Positions 32,627 through 41,274 are shown, numbered from the stretch's first letter. The stretch is 64,000 nucleotides of DNA from Anaerolineales bacterium (GCA_015075405.1 JABTUK010000004.1:1116001-1180000); one strand, 5' to 3'. Notes: generated from the sequence alone by a model not told the origin. Translations and numbers: made by a program.

Positions 32627-33874
32627 ATGCCCATCTCCTTCACCCCCACCTCCGACGTTGCCGCCATCCTCAATTCCCTGCTCGACATCTTCGAGCGGCG
32701 GGATGGCGCTCCCAAGCAGGCGGTGCGCGTCCGGCTGGATGACCTGACGGCGAAACTCAGCGGCTACTACAGCCAGATTGACCCGCTTCCCCGTGTTACG
32801 GCCAATGAGCAGTTTACTCAATTGGAGCAGCAGGGTTGGCTGCGGCTGGCCTGGCAGCCGGGGCAAACCGGCCACCTGCTCGAGACCGTCACCCTCAACC
32901 CCAACCAGGTTGACCCCCTTTACACCCTGCTGGAGCGCCAGCCCATCGCCGAGCAGCGCCGCCGTTTGCGCGACCTGCTGCTGGGCAACCGCTTCCGGCT
33001 GACCGGCTGGCAGGAGCGGGCGGTGCAGGACTGTCTGGCCCAACTCAAAGCCGGCAAATCACCCGCCCCCTTCAGCTTGACCAACGAAGCCTGGAATCAA
33101 GACCTGCTGACCACCCTCATCGCCCTGCCCAGTGAAGAAACCCAAGAAGAAACGCCTTACCGGGTGTTTAGCGTCCGCGTTTTCAACGACAGCAAACGCT
33201 TTGAACTCCTCAAAGATACGGTCGCCCGGCTGGCCCGCGCCCACCAGCCGGCCTGGCGCGACCTGTCGCCCCAGGAAACCCTGCGCGAGTTGGGGCTGGT
33301 TGCCAACCCCGGCCATCTGTACCTCTATGGCCCCTGGCAGTTGGTAGACGCCGAGGGGCAGGCTACGTCCCTGGCCGAATTTTATCCCTCTGTCGGTATC
33401 CCGGTGGCAATGGCGGCCCAGGTGCGGCGGGCGGTGATAGACGCTCCCCGCCTGGTCTGTATCGAAAACCTGGCCTCGTTTTATGAATTTATCCGCTACG
33501 AGGGCCAGGGGCAGGCGGCCCTCTGTTTGTGGGGCAACCCTTCTCCGGCCACCCGCCACCTGCTGCGCTGCTTGCCGCCGGAGCTACCCCTTTTTGCCTG
33601 GGCCGATCTTGATTATGGCGGGCTGAATATTCTGGCTCACCTCCGCCAGCAAGTCTCACCGGCTTTTGTCCCTTACCACATGGATGAGGCCACGCTTGAG
33701 GCCCACGCCCGCTATGCTCACCCTCTCTCCCCCGCCGACGAGCGCAATCTGGCCCGCCTGCGCCGTCACCCTGCCCTGGCCGATATGACCAGCCTGATTG
33801 ACCACATGCTCCAGCGCGGCCTCAAATTGGAACAGGAAGCGGTCAGCTTGGGCGTTGCTCCCTTGTCACACTAA
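32627..33874 (+). CDS. jetD: Wadjet nuclease JetD (Toprim, DUF3322/DUF2220)
   Basis: A 415-residue protein. An N-terminal helical/winged part (about 1-200, RRRLRDLLLGNRFRLTG) is followed by a Toprim domain with the acidic triad VCIEN (E280) and WADLDYGG (D327, D329), as in topoisomerase VI A relatives. JetD cuts plasmid DNA once JetABC has extruded it. GC-rich codon use returns here, in contrast to the two genes before it. Its ATG is three bases after the stop of the partner gene and has no strong ribosome site, so it may depend on coupling. Confidence 0.9.
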   Translation: MPISFTPTSDVAAILNSLLDIFERRDGAPKQAVRVRLDDLTAKLSGYYSQIDPLPRVTANEQFTQLEQQGWLRLAWQPGQTGHLLETVTLNPNQVDPLYTLLERQPIAEQRRRLRDLLLGNRFRLTGWQERAVQDCLAQLKAGKSPAPFSLTNEAWNQDLLTTLIALPSEETQEETPYRVFSVRVFNDSKRFELLKDTVARLARAHQPAWRDLSPQETLRELGLVANPGHLYLYGPWQLVDAEGQATSLAEFYPSVGIPVAMAAQVRRAVIDAPRLVCIENLASFYEFIRYEGQGQAALCLWGNPSPATRHLLRCLPPELPLFAWADLDYGGLNILAHLRQQVSPAFVPYHMDEATLEAHARYAHPLSPADERNLARLRRHPALADMTSLIDHMLQRGLKLEQEAVSLGVAPLSH

Positions 33875-33912
33875 ACGATGCTTTTTTGTTTGAATATACT
33901 GTAACTCTCAGT

Positions 33913-34007
33913 CATGTCATTTCGACCGAAGGGAGAAATCCCCGATACCTACTTTTACATATCGCGCCCTGGGGATTTCTCGCTCCTTCGTCGCTCGAAA
34001 TGACATG
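33913..34007. repeat. TGTCATTTCGA-family palindrome after jetD
   Basis: CATGTCATTTCGACCGAAGG ... GGGAGAAATCCCC ... GGGGATTTCTCGCTCC ... GCTCGAAATGACATG: both ends present and inverse to each other. It follows the Wadjet operon and may stop its transcript. Confidence 0.8.
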
Positions 34008-34062
34008 GCCGGCTTAATTCCGACAATGGCCTTTGAATACGTCCACCAAAAGTTGCGTAGTT

Positions 34063-34085
34063 CTGATATATTAATAATATATCAG
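34063..34085. promoter_or_regulatory. Perfect AT-rich palindrome, operator candidate
   Basis: CTGATATATT-AAT-AATATATCAG: ten-base arms without mismatch. It lies 56 bases upstream of a small remnant reading frame with a good ribosome site, so it could be the operator of a lost gene or act on the gene at 34367. Confidence 0.55.
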
Positions 34086-34140
34086 TATCCATTTTAACCA
34101 CAATTCACCCTATACAGTCAAAGGAGACGCAAATGGCGCT

Positions 34141-34257
34141 ATGAACCTTTTTTCAAAAAACCAGGCGGGCAGGCAGGTTATCCTGGCGGCGGCCGGGCAT
34201 GGCCCCAGGTTGACTCTAAGTGATTGTCCAAAAATAAGTTCCCCCAAGTTCCTATGA
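34141..34257 (+). pseudogene. Remnant of a gene start, cut by a repeat element
   Basis: AAAGGAGACGCAAATG gives a normal ribosome site for a three-codon frame whose TGA overlaps ATG 34141; that frame runs 38 codons (MNLFSKNQAGRQVILAAAGH..) and ends inside the element at 34222. The first 27 residues look like a true N-terminus, the rest is element sequence. Probably a gene broken by the insertion. Confidence 0.4.
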
Positions 34258-34346
34258 GTTCCCAGGGAACTACCTTAAGGGGCCTTTGGCTCAGGGAACT
34301 CATAGGAACTCAAAATGAGAAGTAAATTTTAGACGTTTACTAACCA
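34222..34346. mobile_element. Inverted-repeat element, copy 2 of a pair
   Basis: GATTGTCCAAAAATAAGTTC at one end, hairpins with CCTATGAGTTCCCAGGGAAC and GGGAACTCATAGGAACTC, and AAATTTTAGACGTTTACTAACC at the other end (written in two parts here: AAATTTTAGACG, TTTACTAACC). It is the inverse of the element at 12868-12963 with an extra hairpin half. Confidence 0.75.
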
Positions 34347-34366
34347 TGAAGTAAAGGAGAAATGCA

Positions 34367-36883
34367 ATGAGTACCTTCCCTCAACAGGCAAACGTGGTGG
34401 TTATCGGCGCGGGCATTGTGGGCAACAGTATGGCCTATCATCTGGCCCGGCTGGGCTGGAAAGACATTGTGCTGTTAGATAAGGGGCCGCTGCCCAATCC
34501 GGGCGGCTCCACCGGCCACGCTTCCAATTTCATCTTTTTGGTGGACCACTCCAAGGAGATGACCAAATTCACCCTGGATAGCGTGCAGCAGTACCGGGAG
34601 TTAGACGTATTTATCCAGAGCGGCGGCATCGAGGTGGCCCGCACCACCGAGCGGGTCGAAGAACTCAAACGCCGCCTGGCCTCGGCCAAATCATGGGGCA
34701 TCGAATCCGAGCTGATTTCACCGGCCCAGGCCAAAGAGCTTGTTCCTTACCTTAACAGCGAGATTATCCTCGGCGGTTTTTACACCCCCGGCGTCGGCAC
34801 CGTGGACTCGCTGCGGGCCGGCACGCTGATGCGCGAGCAGGCCCAGGCGATGGGGGCGCTGACCGTTTTTCCCAACACCGAAATCACCGGCATTGAAACC
34901 AAAAACGGGCGGGTCAAGGCCATCCGCACCACGCGGGGCGACATCCAGACGGAGACCATTGTGATTGCCTGCGGCATCTGGAGTCCGCGCCTGGCCCGCA
35001 TGGCCGGGGCCAATATCCCGCTCACCCCGGCCGTGCATCAGATGATTAGCGTCGGTCCGGTGCCGCTCTTTGCCACAACCGTCGGCGAGATCGAGTATCC
35101 CATTATCCGTGATATGGATGTCAACGGCTATGAGCGCCAGCACGGCAGTGATTTGGAAGTTGGCTCTTACGACCACCGCCCCATCTTGATGGAGCCGGAC
35201 GAAATTCCCTCCATCGAGCAGGCCGCCCTGTCGCCCACCGAAATGCCCTTTACCCAGGAAGATTTCGACCCCTCGCTGGAACGCGCCCTGGAACTCATCC
35301 CCGACATCCTGGGCGACGAGCAGGTGGGTATTCGCTACGCCATCAATGGCCTGCTCTCGCTGACCCCCGACGGCTTCCCCATCCTGGGCGAAACGCCCGA
35401 AGTCAAGGGGCTGTGGTCGGTGGCCGCCGTCTGGATTAAAGAAGCGCCCGGCATCGCCCGCGCCGTAGCCGAGTGGATGACCACCGGCGAGCCGGAGATT
35501 GACCCCGGCGGCTCCGATATTGCCCGCTTCTACGACCATCACCAGACCAAATTCCACATCCAGGCCCGCACCAGCGAAGCCTTTAACAAAACCTACGGCA
35601 TTGTCCACCCCCGCGAGCAGTGGGCCTCGAACCGCAACGTGCGGGTCAGCCCCTTTTTCGAGCGGGAGAAGGCCCTGGGCGCGGTCTTTTTCGAGACGGC
35701 CGGCTGGGAGCGGCCGCAGTGGTACGAGTCAAACGCTAAACTGCTGGCCGATTACGGCGAGCGGGTCATGCCGCGCAAGGTCGAGTGGGACAGTCGCTGG
35801 TGGTCGCCTATCATCAACGCCGAACACCTGGCCCTGCGCGAGCGGGTGGGCATGGTAGACCTGTCGGCCTTTGCCATTTTCGACATCACCGGCCCCGGCG
35901 CGCTGGCTTACATGCAAACAATGGCCGTCGCCCAGATGGACGTGCCGGTGGGCCGGGTGGTCTACACCCCCTTGCTCAACACCGCCGGCGGCATCAAGGC
36001 CGACCTGACCGTGATGCGGCTGGGCGACCAGCACTTCCGGGTGGTGACGGGCGGCTTCGACGGCATGCGCGATAAGAAATGGTTTATGGACCACCTGCCT
36101 GCCGATGGCTCGGCCCAACTGGCCGACCTGACCTCGGCCTGGGCGACCCTGGGCGTGTGGGGGCCGCAGGCGCGGAACCTGGTCCAGGCGGCGACCGACC
36201 ACGACATGTCGCACGCGGCTTTTCCCTTTGCCACCTGCCAGTGGGTAGATTTTGGTTCGGTGCGGGCGCTGGCCTCGCGTATTTCTTATGTGGGCGAACT
36301 GGGCTGGGAGATTTACGTGCCGTTTGAGCAGGGCGGCCGGCTGTGGGACCGCTTGTGGGAGGCCGGGCAGCAGTTCGGCGTAGCGCCGGTGGGCATTGGG
36401 GTCTATGGCACCACGGCCCGGCTGGAGAAGTGCTATCGCGCTTACGGCAACGAATTGGAGCAGGAGTATAACCTGGTCGAGGCAGGCATGGCCCGGCCTT
36501 CGGTCAAGCCGCAGGAGTTCATCGGCAAAGCCGCTTATCTCAAGCAGCGCGCCGTAGCGCCCGCTGCCATTCTTTGCACCCTGACCGTTGACGACAACAC
36601 CGCCAAATCGGGCTTTAAGCGGCACATGATGGGCCGCGAACCCATCCTCACCCCCAGCGGCCAGCCGTTCGAAGACGCGCATGGCCGCCGCTCGTATGTG
36701 ACCAGCGCCGGTTCCGGGCCGTCGGTGGGCAAGACGATTTTGATGAGCTACCTGCCGCCCGAATATGCCAAAGTCGGTACCAAACTGGCGGTGGAGTATT
36801 TTGCCGAACAGTACCCGGTCACCGTCGCGGTGGTGGGCAGCACACCGCTGTTTGACCCTGAAAATAAGCGGATGAAAGGGTAG
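34367..36883 (+). CDS. Dimethylglycine/sarcosine dehydrogenase-like flavoprotein
   Basis: An 838-residue two-part enzyme. The N-terminal half is an FAD-dependent DAO domain with GAGIVGNSMAYHLARLG (about 14-30), GGSTGHASNF where H51 is at the place of the flavin-linked His of this family, and a FAO_M segment. The C-terminal half (about 400-838) is a GCV_T folate-binding domain: HLALRERVGMVDLSAFAIFD and GYGTTARLEK-like VYGTTARLEKCYRAYGNEL. Such enzymes remove N-methyl groups, pass electrons to ETF and hand the C1 unit to tetrahydrofolate. EtfBA genes follow at once. AAAGGAG precedes ATG. The true substrate is not known. Confidence 0.9.
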   Translation: MSTFPQQANVVVIGAGIVGNSMAYHLARLGWKDIVLLDKGPLPNPGGSTGHASNFIFLVDHSKEMTKFTLDSVQQYRELDVFIQSGGIEVARTTERVEELKRRLASAKSWGIESELISPAQAKELVPYLNSEIILGGFYTPGVGTVDSLRAGTLMREQAQAMGALTVFPNTEITGIETKNGRVKAIRTTRGDIQTETIVIACGIWSPRLARMAGANIPLTPAVHQMISVGPVPLFATTVGEIEYPIIRDMDVNGYERQHGSDLEVGSYDHRPILMEPDEIPSIEQAALSPTEMPFTQEDFDPSLERALELIPDILGDEQVGIRYAINGLLSLTPDGFPILGETPEVKGLWSVAAVWIKEAPGIARAVAEWMTTGEPEIDPGGSDIARFYDHHQTKFHIQARTSEAFNKTYGIVHPREQWASNRNVRVSPFFEREKALGAVFFETAGWERPQWYESNAKLLADYGERVMPRKVEWDSRWWSPIINAEHLALRERVGMVDLSAFAIFDITGPGALAYMQTMAVAQMDVPVGRVVYTPLLNTAGGIKADLTVMRLGDQHFRVVTGGFDGMRDKKWFMDHLPADGSAQLADLTSAWATLGVWGPQARNLVQAATDHDMSHAAFPFATCQWVDFGSVRALASRISYVGELGWEIYVPFEQGGRLWDRLWEAGQQFGVAPVGIGVYGTTARLEKCYRAYGNELEQEYNLVEAGMARPSVKPQEFIGKAAYLKQRAVAPAAILCTLTVDDNTAKSGFKRHMMGREPILTPSGQPFEDAHGRRSYVTSAGSGPSVGKTILMSYLPPEYAKVGTKLAVEYFAEQYPVTVAVVGSTPLFDPENKRMKG

Positions 36884-36969
36884 GTCAGTAGTCAGTAGTC
36901 AGTAGTCAGTAGTCAGATAGTTCACTGATAACTGATTACTGTTCACTGATAACTGATTACTGTTCACTA
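36884..36969. repeat. Inverted heptamer array at the dehydrogenase 3' end
   Basis: Four GTCAGTA units start at the stop codon; then TTCACTG / ATAACTG / ATTACTG, a 21-base block of three heptamers, is given twice plus one unit. The two parts are complementary in their ACTGA/TCAGT core. Related to the array at 48791. Confidence 0.85.
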
Positions 36970-36985
36970 AAATAAGGTGAGGACC

Positions 36986-37741
36986 ATGAATATTCTTGTT
37001 TGTATCAAACGTGTTCCGGCGACGGGGGGTAAAATTACGCTGACGCCGGATGAGCAGGAAATAGATACCCGCTATCTGGGGTTCACCATCAGCCCGCACG
37101 AGGAGTGCGCGGTGGAAGAAGCGATTCGCCTGGTGGAAGCGCATGGCGGGGCAGTCACCGTGCTGACCCTCGGCCCCGCCGCCGCCGAGGAGCAACTGCG
37201 TGATGCTATGGCGATGGGGGTCGAGCGGGCGGTGCTGCTGGAAACGGATGGCCGCGAGTGGGACCCCGGCGCCACCGCGGCGGCCATTATCAAGGCCATT
37301 GGCGCCGGCGGCGTGGATTACGACCTGCTGCTCTTGGGCAACGAAGCAGCCGATACGGGCGATTATCAGGTGGCGGTCCGGGTGGCACACCTGCTCGATT
37401 GGCCGTGTCTCAGCGGAGTCAAAGCGTTGGAGATAAAAAATGGGCGGGTGACGGCCAAACGCGAGGTGACCGGTGGCTGGGAAATCTACGAAGCGCCGCT
37501 GCCGGTGGTGGTAACGGTCAAGGAGGGGATTAATCTGCCCCGCTATCCCTCGCTGCCGGGCCGGCTGAAAGCCAAAAAGAAGCCCGTCGAGCGCAACCAG
37601 CCGGCCTGGCCCGGCAATGGATTGGAAAAGGTGCGGCTCAAGCTGCCCTTTGAGCAGGGCCGGCAGGTTGAAATTCTGGGCCAGGGGGTCGAGGCCGCGC
37701 CCAAAGCAATTGAAATTTTCCAGAAATTGGGGGTGCTGTAG
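36986..37741 (+). CDS. etfB: Electron transfer flavoprotein beta subunit
   Basis: A 251-residue ETF beta/FixA protein: MNILVCIKRVPATGGKITL start, SPHEECAVEEAIRLVEAHGG, VTVLTLGPAAAEEQLRDAMAMG and LLLGNEAADTGDYQVAVRVAHLLDWP, all family blocks. It carries AMP and forms the ETF dimer with the next gene's product. ATG 36986 with AAGGTGAGG upstream is preferred to the GTG nine bases earlier. It lies between the dehydrogenase and etfA with a two-base gap to the latter; ETF is the expected electron acceptor of the dehydrogenase. Confidence 0.94.
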   Translation: MNILVCIKRVPATGGKITLTPDEQEIDTRYLGFTISPHEECAVEEAIRLVEAHGGAVTVLTLGPAAAEEQLRDAMAMGVERAVLLETDGREWDPGATAAAIIKAIGAGGVDYDLLLLGNEAADTGDYQVAVRVAHLLDWPCLSGVKALEIKNGRVTAKREVTGGWEIYEAPLPVVVTVKEGINLPRYPSLPGRLKAKKKPVERNQPAWPGNGLEKVRLKLPFEQGRQVEILGQGVEAAPKAIEIFQKLGVL

Positions 37742-37743
37742 CC

Positions 37744-38715
37744 ATGATTATCGGCTTGATTGAACACGACCGGGGGATACTGAATGACCTATCGTTACAG
37801 ATGCTCACCCTGGGGCGTCGCCTGGCCGCCCAGTTGAATTTGCCCCTCCAGGCTGTCCTGATTGGGGCAGACGCCCAACCGTTGGCCGAGCGCCTGCCGG
37901 CGTATGGCGTGGCGGTGGTCCATCTGGCGCAGCACGAACGGCTGGACGATTACGCCCCGGAAGCCTGGGCGCAGAGCATGGTCGAGTTGATGGGTTCGCT
38001 GGAGCCGCAAGTGGTGCTGGCCGCGGGCAGCGAACGCGGCAACGAGGTGATGGCCCACGTCGCCAGCCGGGTCAATTTGCCCCTGGCCGCCAACTGCACC
38101 GAGGCCCAACCCGGCGAACCTTTTTTGGTGACGCGGCTGCGCTGGGGCGGCAGTCTATTGGAAGAAGCCCGCCTCAGCGGGTCGGTGAAACTGCTCACCC
38201 TAGCTCCTCACACGTTTGCCGCCGAAACCACGGCCTCTACGGGCGAATTGACCATCAACACTTTCACGCCCAGCCTCAGCAATAAAGATTTCCGGGTGCG
38301 GGTGCTGGAACGGGTGGAGACGGCTGAGGGCAAAATCTCGCTGGCGGCGGCCAAAGTGGTGGTCGGCGGCGGGCGCGGAGTGGGCAGCGCCGAAGGCTTC
38401 CGGACGCTGGAAGAGTTAGCCGAGCTGTTGGGCGGCGCGGTCGGCTGCTCGCGGGCCGTGACCAGCCTGGGCTGGCGGCCTCACGCCGATCAGATTGGCC
38501 AGACCGGCACCCGGATTGCGCCAGACCTTTACATTGCCTGTGGGGTGAGCGGGGCCATTCAGCATATGGTCGGAGCCAAAGGGGCCAAGCGGCTGCTGGC
38601 CATCAACACCGACCCGGAAGCGCCGATTGTGGCGAAAGCCGATTACGCCATTATCGGCGACCTGCATGCGGTGCTTCCGGCTCTATCGGCCGAGATAAAG
38701 AGGAAAAGGTCATAG
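37744..38715 (+). CDS. etfA: Electron transfer flavoprotein alpha subunit
   Basis: A 323-residue ETF alpha/FixB protein. The FAD-binding C-terminal half shows VVVGGGRGVGSAEGFRTLEE, GCSRAVTSLGWRPHADQIGQTG, and LYIACGVSGAIQHMVGAKGAKRLLAINTDPEAPI, which is the classical FAD site. The N-terminal half has GSERGNEVMAHVASRVNLPL. No ETF-quinone oxidoreductase is seen nearby, so electrons must leave through a component coded elsewhere. Confidence 0.95.
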   Translation: MIIGLIEHDRGILNDLSLQMLTLGRRLAAQLNLPLQAVLIGADAQPLAERLPAYGVAVVHLAQHERLDDYAPEAWAQSMVELMGSLEPQVVLAAGSERGNEVMAHVASRVNLPLAANCTEAQPGEPFLVTRLRWGGSLLEEARLSGSVKLLTLAPHTFAAETTASTGELTINTFTPSLSNKDFRVRVLERVETAEGKISLAAAKVVVGGGRGVGSAEGFRTLEELAELLGGAVGCSRAVTSLGWRPHADQIGQTGTRIAPDLYIACGVSGAIQHMVGAKGAKRLLAINTDPEAPIVAKADYAIIGDLHAVLPALSAEIKRKRS

Positions 38716-38989
38716 CTGCTGTTTCCCCTTTAATATTTCACCGCAGAGAACGCAGAAAACGCAGAGATTTTGTAACTGCTCAGCCATGTCATTTCGACCG
38801 CAGGGAGAAATCCCTGATACTTTATTCTTACGTGTTGCGTCTTGGAGATTTCTCGACCCTTCGGCTTCGCTCAGGGCAGGCTCTTCGGTCTCGAAACCTG
38901 TCCCACCCCTTCGGGTGCGTCGAAGGGCGTGAGCTTACCGAATGAATGATATGAGCCTGAGTAGTAACAAATTGGGATTTTAGGTGTTG
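38716..38989. repeat. Repeat-filled gap with a TGTCATTTCGA-family copy
   Basis: 38733-38768 has the tandem AACGCAGAG-type 9-mer (CGCAGAG AACGCAGAA AACGCAGAG). 38785-38900 is a TGTCATTTCGA-family palindrome whose right half differs (GGCTTCGCTCAGG, then TCTCGAAACCTG), and CGAAGGGCG/GCTTACCG follows. No gene seen. Confidence 0.65.
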
Positions 38990-40822
38990 TTATGTGAGTT
39001 CTTCCTCAAGGTCGGGGATTTGATAATCTAACGACTGGTGCCGAAAATAGGTGTTGTACAACTCGGCGTAATGGCCGCCTTGCGCCATCAGGCCGGCATG
39101 ATGCCCCTCTTCGACAATCTGGCCGTGGTCCATCACAATAATCCGGTCGGCGGTTTTGACGGTGGAGAGGCGGTGAGCGATGACAATGGCGGTACGGTCG
39201 CGCATCACCACTTCCAGGCCCTCCTGGATTTGGGCTTCGGTAAAGGGGTCCACACTGGCGGTGGCTTCATCCAGGATAAAGATGGCCGGGTTTTTGAGCA
39301 GAACGCGGGCCAGGGCGACCAACTGCCGCTGGCCCAACGACAGATTGGCCCCGCGCTCGCCCACATCGGTTTCCAGGCCGTGCGGCAAATCGCCCAGCCA
39401 ATCACCGCCGCTGATGCCCAGGGCCGCCTGGCGCACCTCGTCATCGCTGGCGCCGGGCCGGCCATAGCGGATGTTCTCGGCCACGCTGGTGGAAAAGAGA
39501 AAAGGCGTCTGTGTAACCAGGCCAATATGCCGGCGGTACTGCCGCAAATCCAGGCGGCGAATATCGCGGCCATCCAGCAGGATTTGGCCGCTTTGAAATT
39601 CATAAAAGCGGGTTAGCAGCTTGATGATGCTGCTCTTGCCCGCGCCGGTGTGGCCCACCAGGGCCATCGTTTCCTGCGGGGCAATGGTCAGCGAAAAGTC
39701 GGGCAGGACGATTTCGTTGAGGTTGTAGCTGAAGTGGACGCGGTGGAACTGGACCTCGCCCGCCAAATCCTTGCCATCCAGGGGCAGCGGAATGGGCGGC
39801 GAGATTTGAACCACCTTCGGCTCGGCGTCAATCAGGGCAAAAACCCGCTCGGCAGCGGACAGGCCGTCTTGAAACTGGCTCCAAAAAGAGGCAATGCCCA
39901 ACAGTGGAAACCAGAAAAAACCGACCGACTGCATAAATAAGTACCACTCACCGGGGCTGACCAGCCCGCTGCGGCTGGTCAAGCCGCCCGCGTAAATCAA
40001 CAGCCCAATGCCAATCCCGGAAGATGCGCCGACAATGGGAAAGATGGTGTTCAGGGTCAAACCGCGCCGCAGCCCGGCCCGGTAGCCCTGCTCATTGTTG
40101 TCGCTAAAGGTCGTGTAGATGGCCTGCTCCTGGCGAAAACTTTTGGCCACCATAATCCCGCTGATAGACTCTTGAATCTGGGCGTTGATGGTCGCCGTCA
40201 CCCGCCGGGCGTCGAGGGTGACGCGCCGGGCAATCCGCCGGAAACTGAGAGCCAGCGCCACCGCGACCGGGGCAAAGGCCAGCAGCACCAGGGTCAGCCA
40301 GACATTGATGGTCAACAGCCAGCCGGCCAGCAGCAGCACCAGCAGCACCTGGCTAATCAGGTTGGTAGAGAGCGTGACCACCTCGGAGAAATCCTGGGTG
40401 TCGGAGGTAATCCGGCTGACCATTTTGCCCGAGGGGTGCTCGTCAAAAAAAGAAAGGTCGTGCTCGATGGTGGCCCCAAAAACATCCTGGCGCAGCTTGA
40501 GCACCACACTGCCGACCACCCGCGCCACCAGCCGCTGCTGAATAAAGTTGAAACCCCAGGCCGCCGCCCCCAAGAGAAACACGCCGCCCGCCAACAGCGC
40601 CATCGCCCCGGTCGTTGGGGTCTGCACCAAAATATCCAAGGCGCGAGCAATGAGAATGGGACTGCCCGTTCCCGCGGCCGCGCTCAAAGTAATTGCGATA
40701 GCAATCACCACCATCTGGGCCATGTAAGGCCGAAAGTAGCCCAAAATCCGGCGCAATAATTCCTTATCGCCATAAGTTCGATCATAAGCCTCGGTATCGA
40801 GGCCGTTCATGATGAAGCCCAT
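38990..40822 (-). CDS. ABC exporter half-transporter, second subunit
   Basis: A 610-residue exporter: six membrane helices (about 35-330) and an ATPase domain (about 365-600) with Walker A GHTGAGKSS, signature LSLGQRQ, Walker B IFILDEATASVD with the catalytic Glu, and the switch His in VIAHRLST. The altered signature (LSLGQ for LSGGQ) and the Glu-less Walker B of the partner at 41268 fit a heterodimeric exporter. The substrate is unknown (lipid or drug types are common). It is the second gene of the pair; a four-helix-bundle cassette lies between. Confidence 0.92.
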   Translation of the reverse strand: MGFIMNGLDTEAYDRTYGDKELLRRILGYFRPYMAQMVVIAIAITLSAAAGTGSPILIARALDILVQTPTTGAMALLAGGVFLLGAAAWGFNFIQQRLVARVVGSVVLKLRQDVFGATIEHDLSFFDEHPSGKMVSRITSDTQDFSEVVTLSTNLISQVLLVLLLAGWLLTINVWLTLVLLAFAPVAVALALSFRRIARRVTLDARRVTATINAQIQESISGIMVAKSFRQEQAIYTTFSDNNEQGYRAGLRRGLTLNTIFPIVGASSGIGIGLLIYAGGLTSRSGLVSPGEWYLFMQSVGFFWFPLLGIASFWSQFQDGLSAAERVFALIDAEPKVVQISPPIPLPLDGKDLAGEVQFHRVHFSYNLNEIVLPDFSLTIAPQETMALVGHTGAGKSSIIKLLTRFYEFQSGQILLDGRDIRRLDLRQYRRHIGLVTQTPFLFSTSVAENIRYGRPGASDDEVRQAALGISGGDWLGDLPHGLETDVGERGANLSLGQRQLVALARVLLKNPAIFILDEATASVDPFTEAQIQEGLEVVMRDRTAIVIAHRLSTVKTADRIIVMDHGQIVEEGHHAGLMAQGGHYAELYNTYFRHQSLDYQIPDLEEELT

Positions 40823-40830
40823 AATTCTCC

Positions 40831-40872
40831 GGTAGTAGGTAGTAGGGGGTAGGGGGTAGGGGATAGGGGGTA
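40831..40872. repeat. Heptamer array, left frame of the four-helix-bundle cassette
   Basis: GGTAGTA twice, GGGGGTA twice, GGGGATA, GGGGGTA: six heptamers, ending exactly at the stop codon of the gene at 40873. Confidence 0.88.
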
Positions 40873-41235
40873 TTATTTGCGGTGTTCGATGCTGGCGATG
40901 AGGCCGTTAAGCAGGCGGCCTACGGTTTCAGCTTGAGCCATAAGGTCTTGATTGGAGTTGATGCAATCCAAATCTTTGGACAGGATAAAAAAGTATTTGA
41001 GTTCTTCCAGTGAACCTTCAGCTATGTTGTAGAAGCGGATTTTCTCAGGAAGCCCGCGTCGTTTGAACCCCTCGGCAATGTTCGCCGGGATGGAAACTGC
41101 CGCCCGCCGCATTTGTGACACCAGCCCAAACCGCTCCTCACCCGGAAACTCTTTCGTCACCCGATAAACCATCAACACCAACCTGTGCGCCTCCTGCCAA
41201 ACCTCTAACTGCTGAAAGTGAACAGCTTTCCCCAT
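40873..41235 (-). CDS. Four-helix-bundle protein (23S rRNA IVP / S23 family)
   Basis: A 120-residue protein of the four-helix-bundle family first known from intervening sequences in 23S rRNA genes: FQQLEVWQEAHRLVLMVYRVTKEFPGEERFGLVSQMRRAAVSIPANIAEGFKRR is highly typical (shown in parts: LEVWQEAHRLVLMVYR, FGLVSQMRRAAVSIPANIAE), followed by FYNIAEGSLEELKYFFILSKDL. Relatives include the Avd proteins of diversity-generating retroelements, but no reverse transcriptase is present. The gene is framed by heptamer arrays in inverse orientation and lies between two subunits of one exporter, so it looks like a mobile cassette. Confidence 0.93.
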   Translation of the reverse strand: MGKAVHFQQLEVWQEAHRLVLMVYRVTKEFPGEERFGLVSQMRRAAVSIPANIAEGFKRRGLPEKIRFYNIAEGSLEELKYFFILSKDLDCINSNQDLMAQAETVGRLLNGLIASIEHRK

Positions 41236-41244
41236 TCTTTCCTC

Positions 41245-41274
41245 CCTTACTACCTACTACCTACTGCCTACTCC
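41245..41274. repeat. Heptamer array, right frame of the four-helix-bundle cassette
   Basis: TTACTAC / CTACTAC / CTACTGC / CTACTCC units, inverse to GGTAGTA at 40831. The stop codon of the exporter gene (41268-41270) is part of it. Confidence 0.85.

Noticed and set aside
40357..40650. Minus-strand 97-residue frame inside the exporter gene
   Set aside because: Shadow of the exporter ATPase gene in another frame.
40873..41235. Avd accessory protein of a diversity-generating retroelement
   Set aside because: Same fold family, but no reverse transcriptase, template repeat or variable-repeat gene is found nearby.
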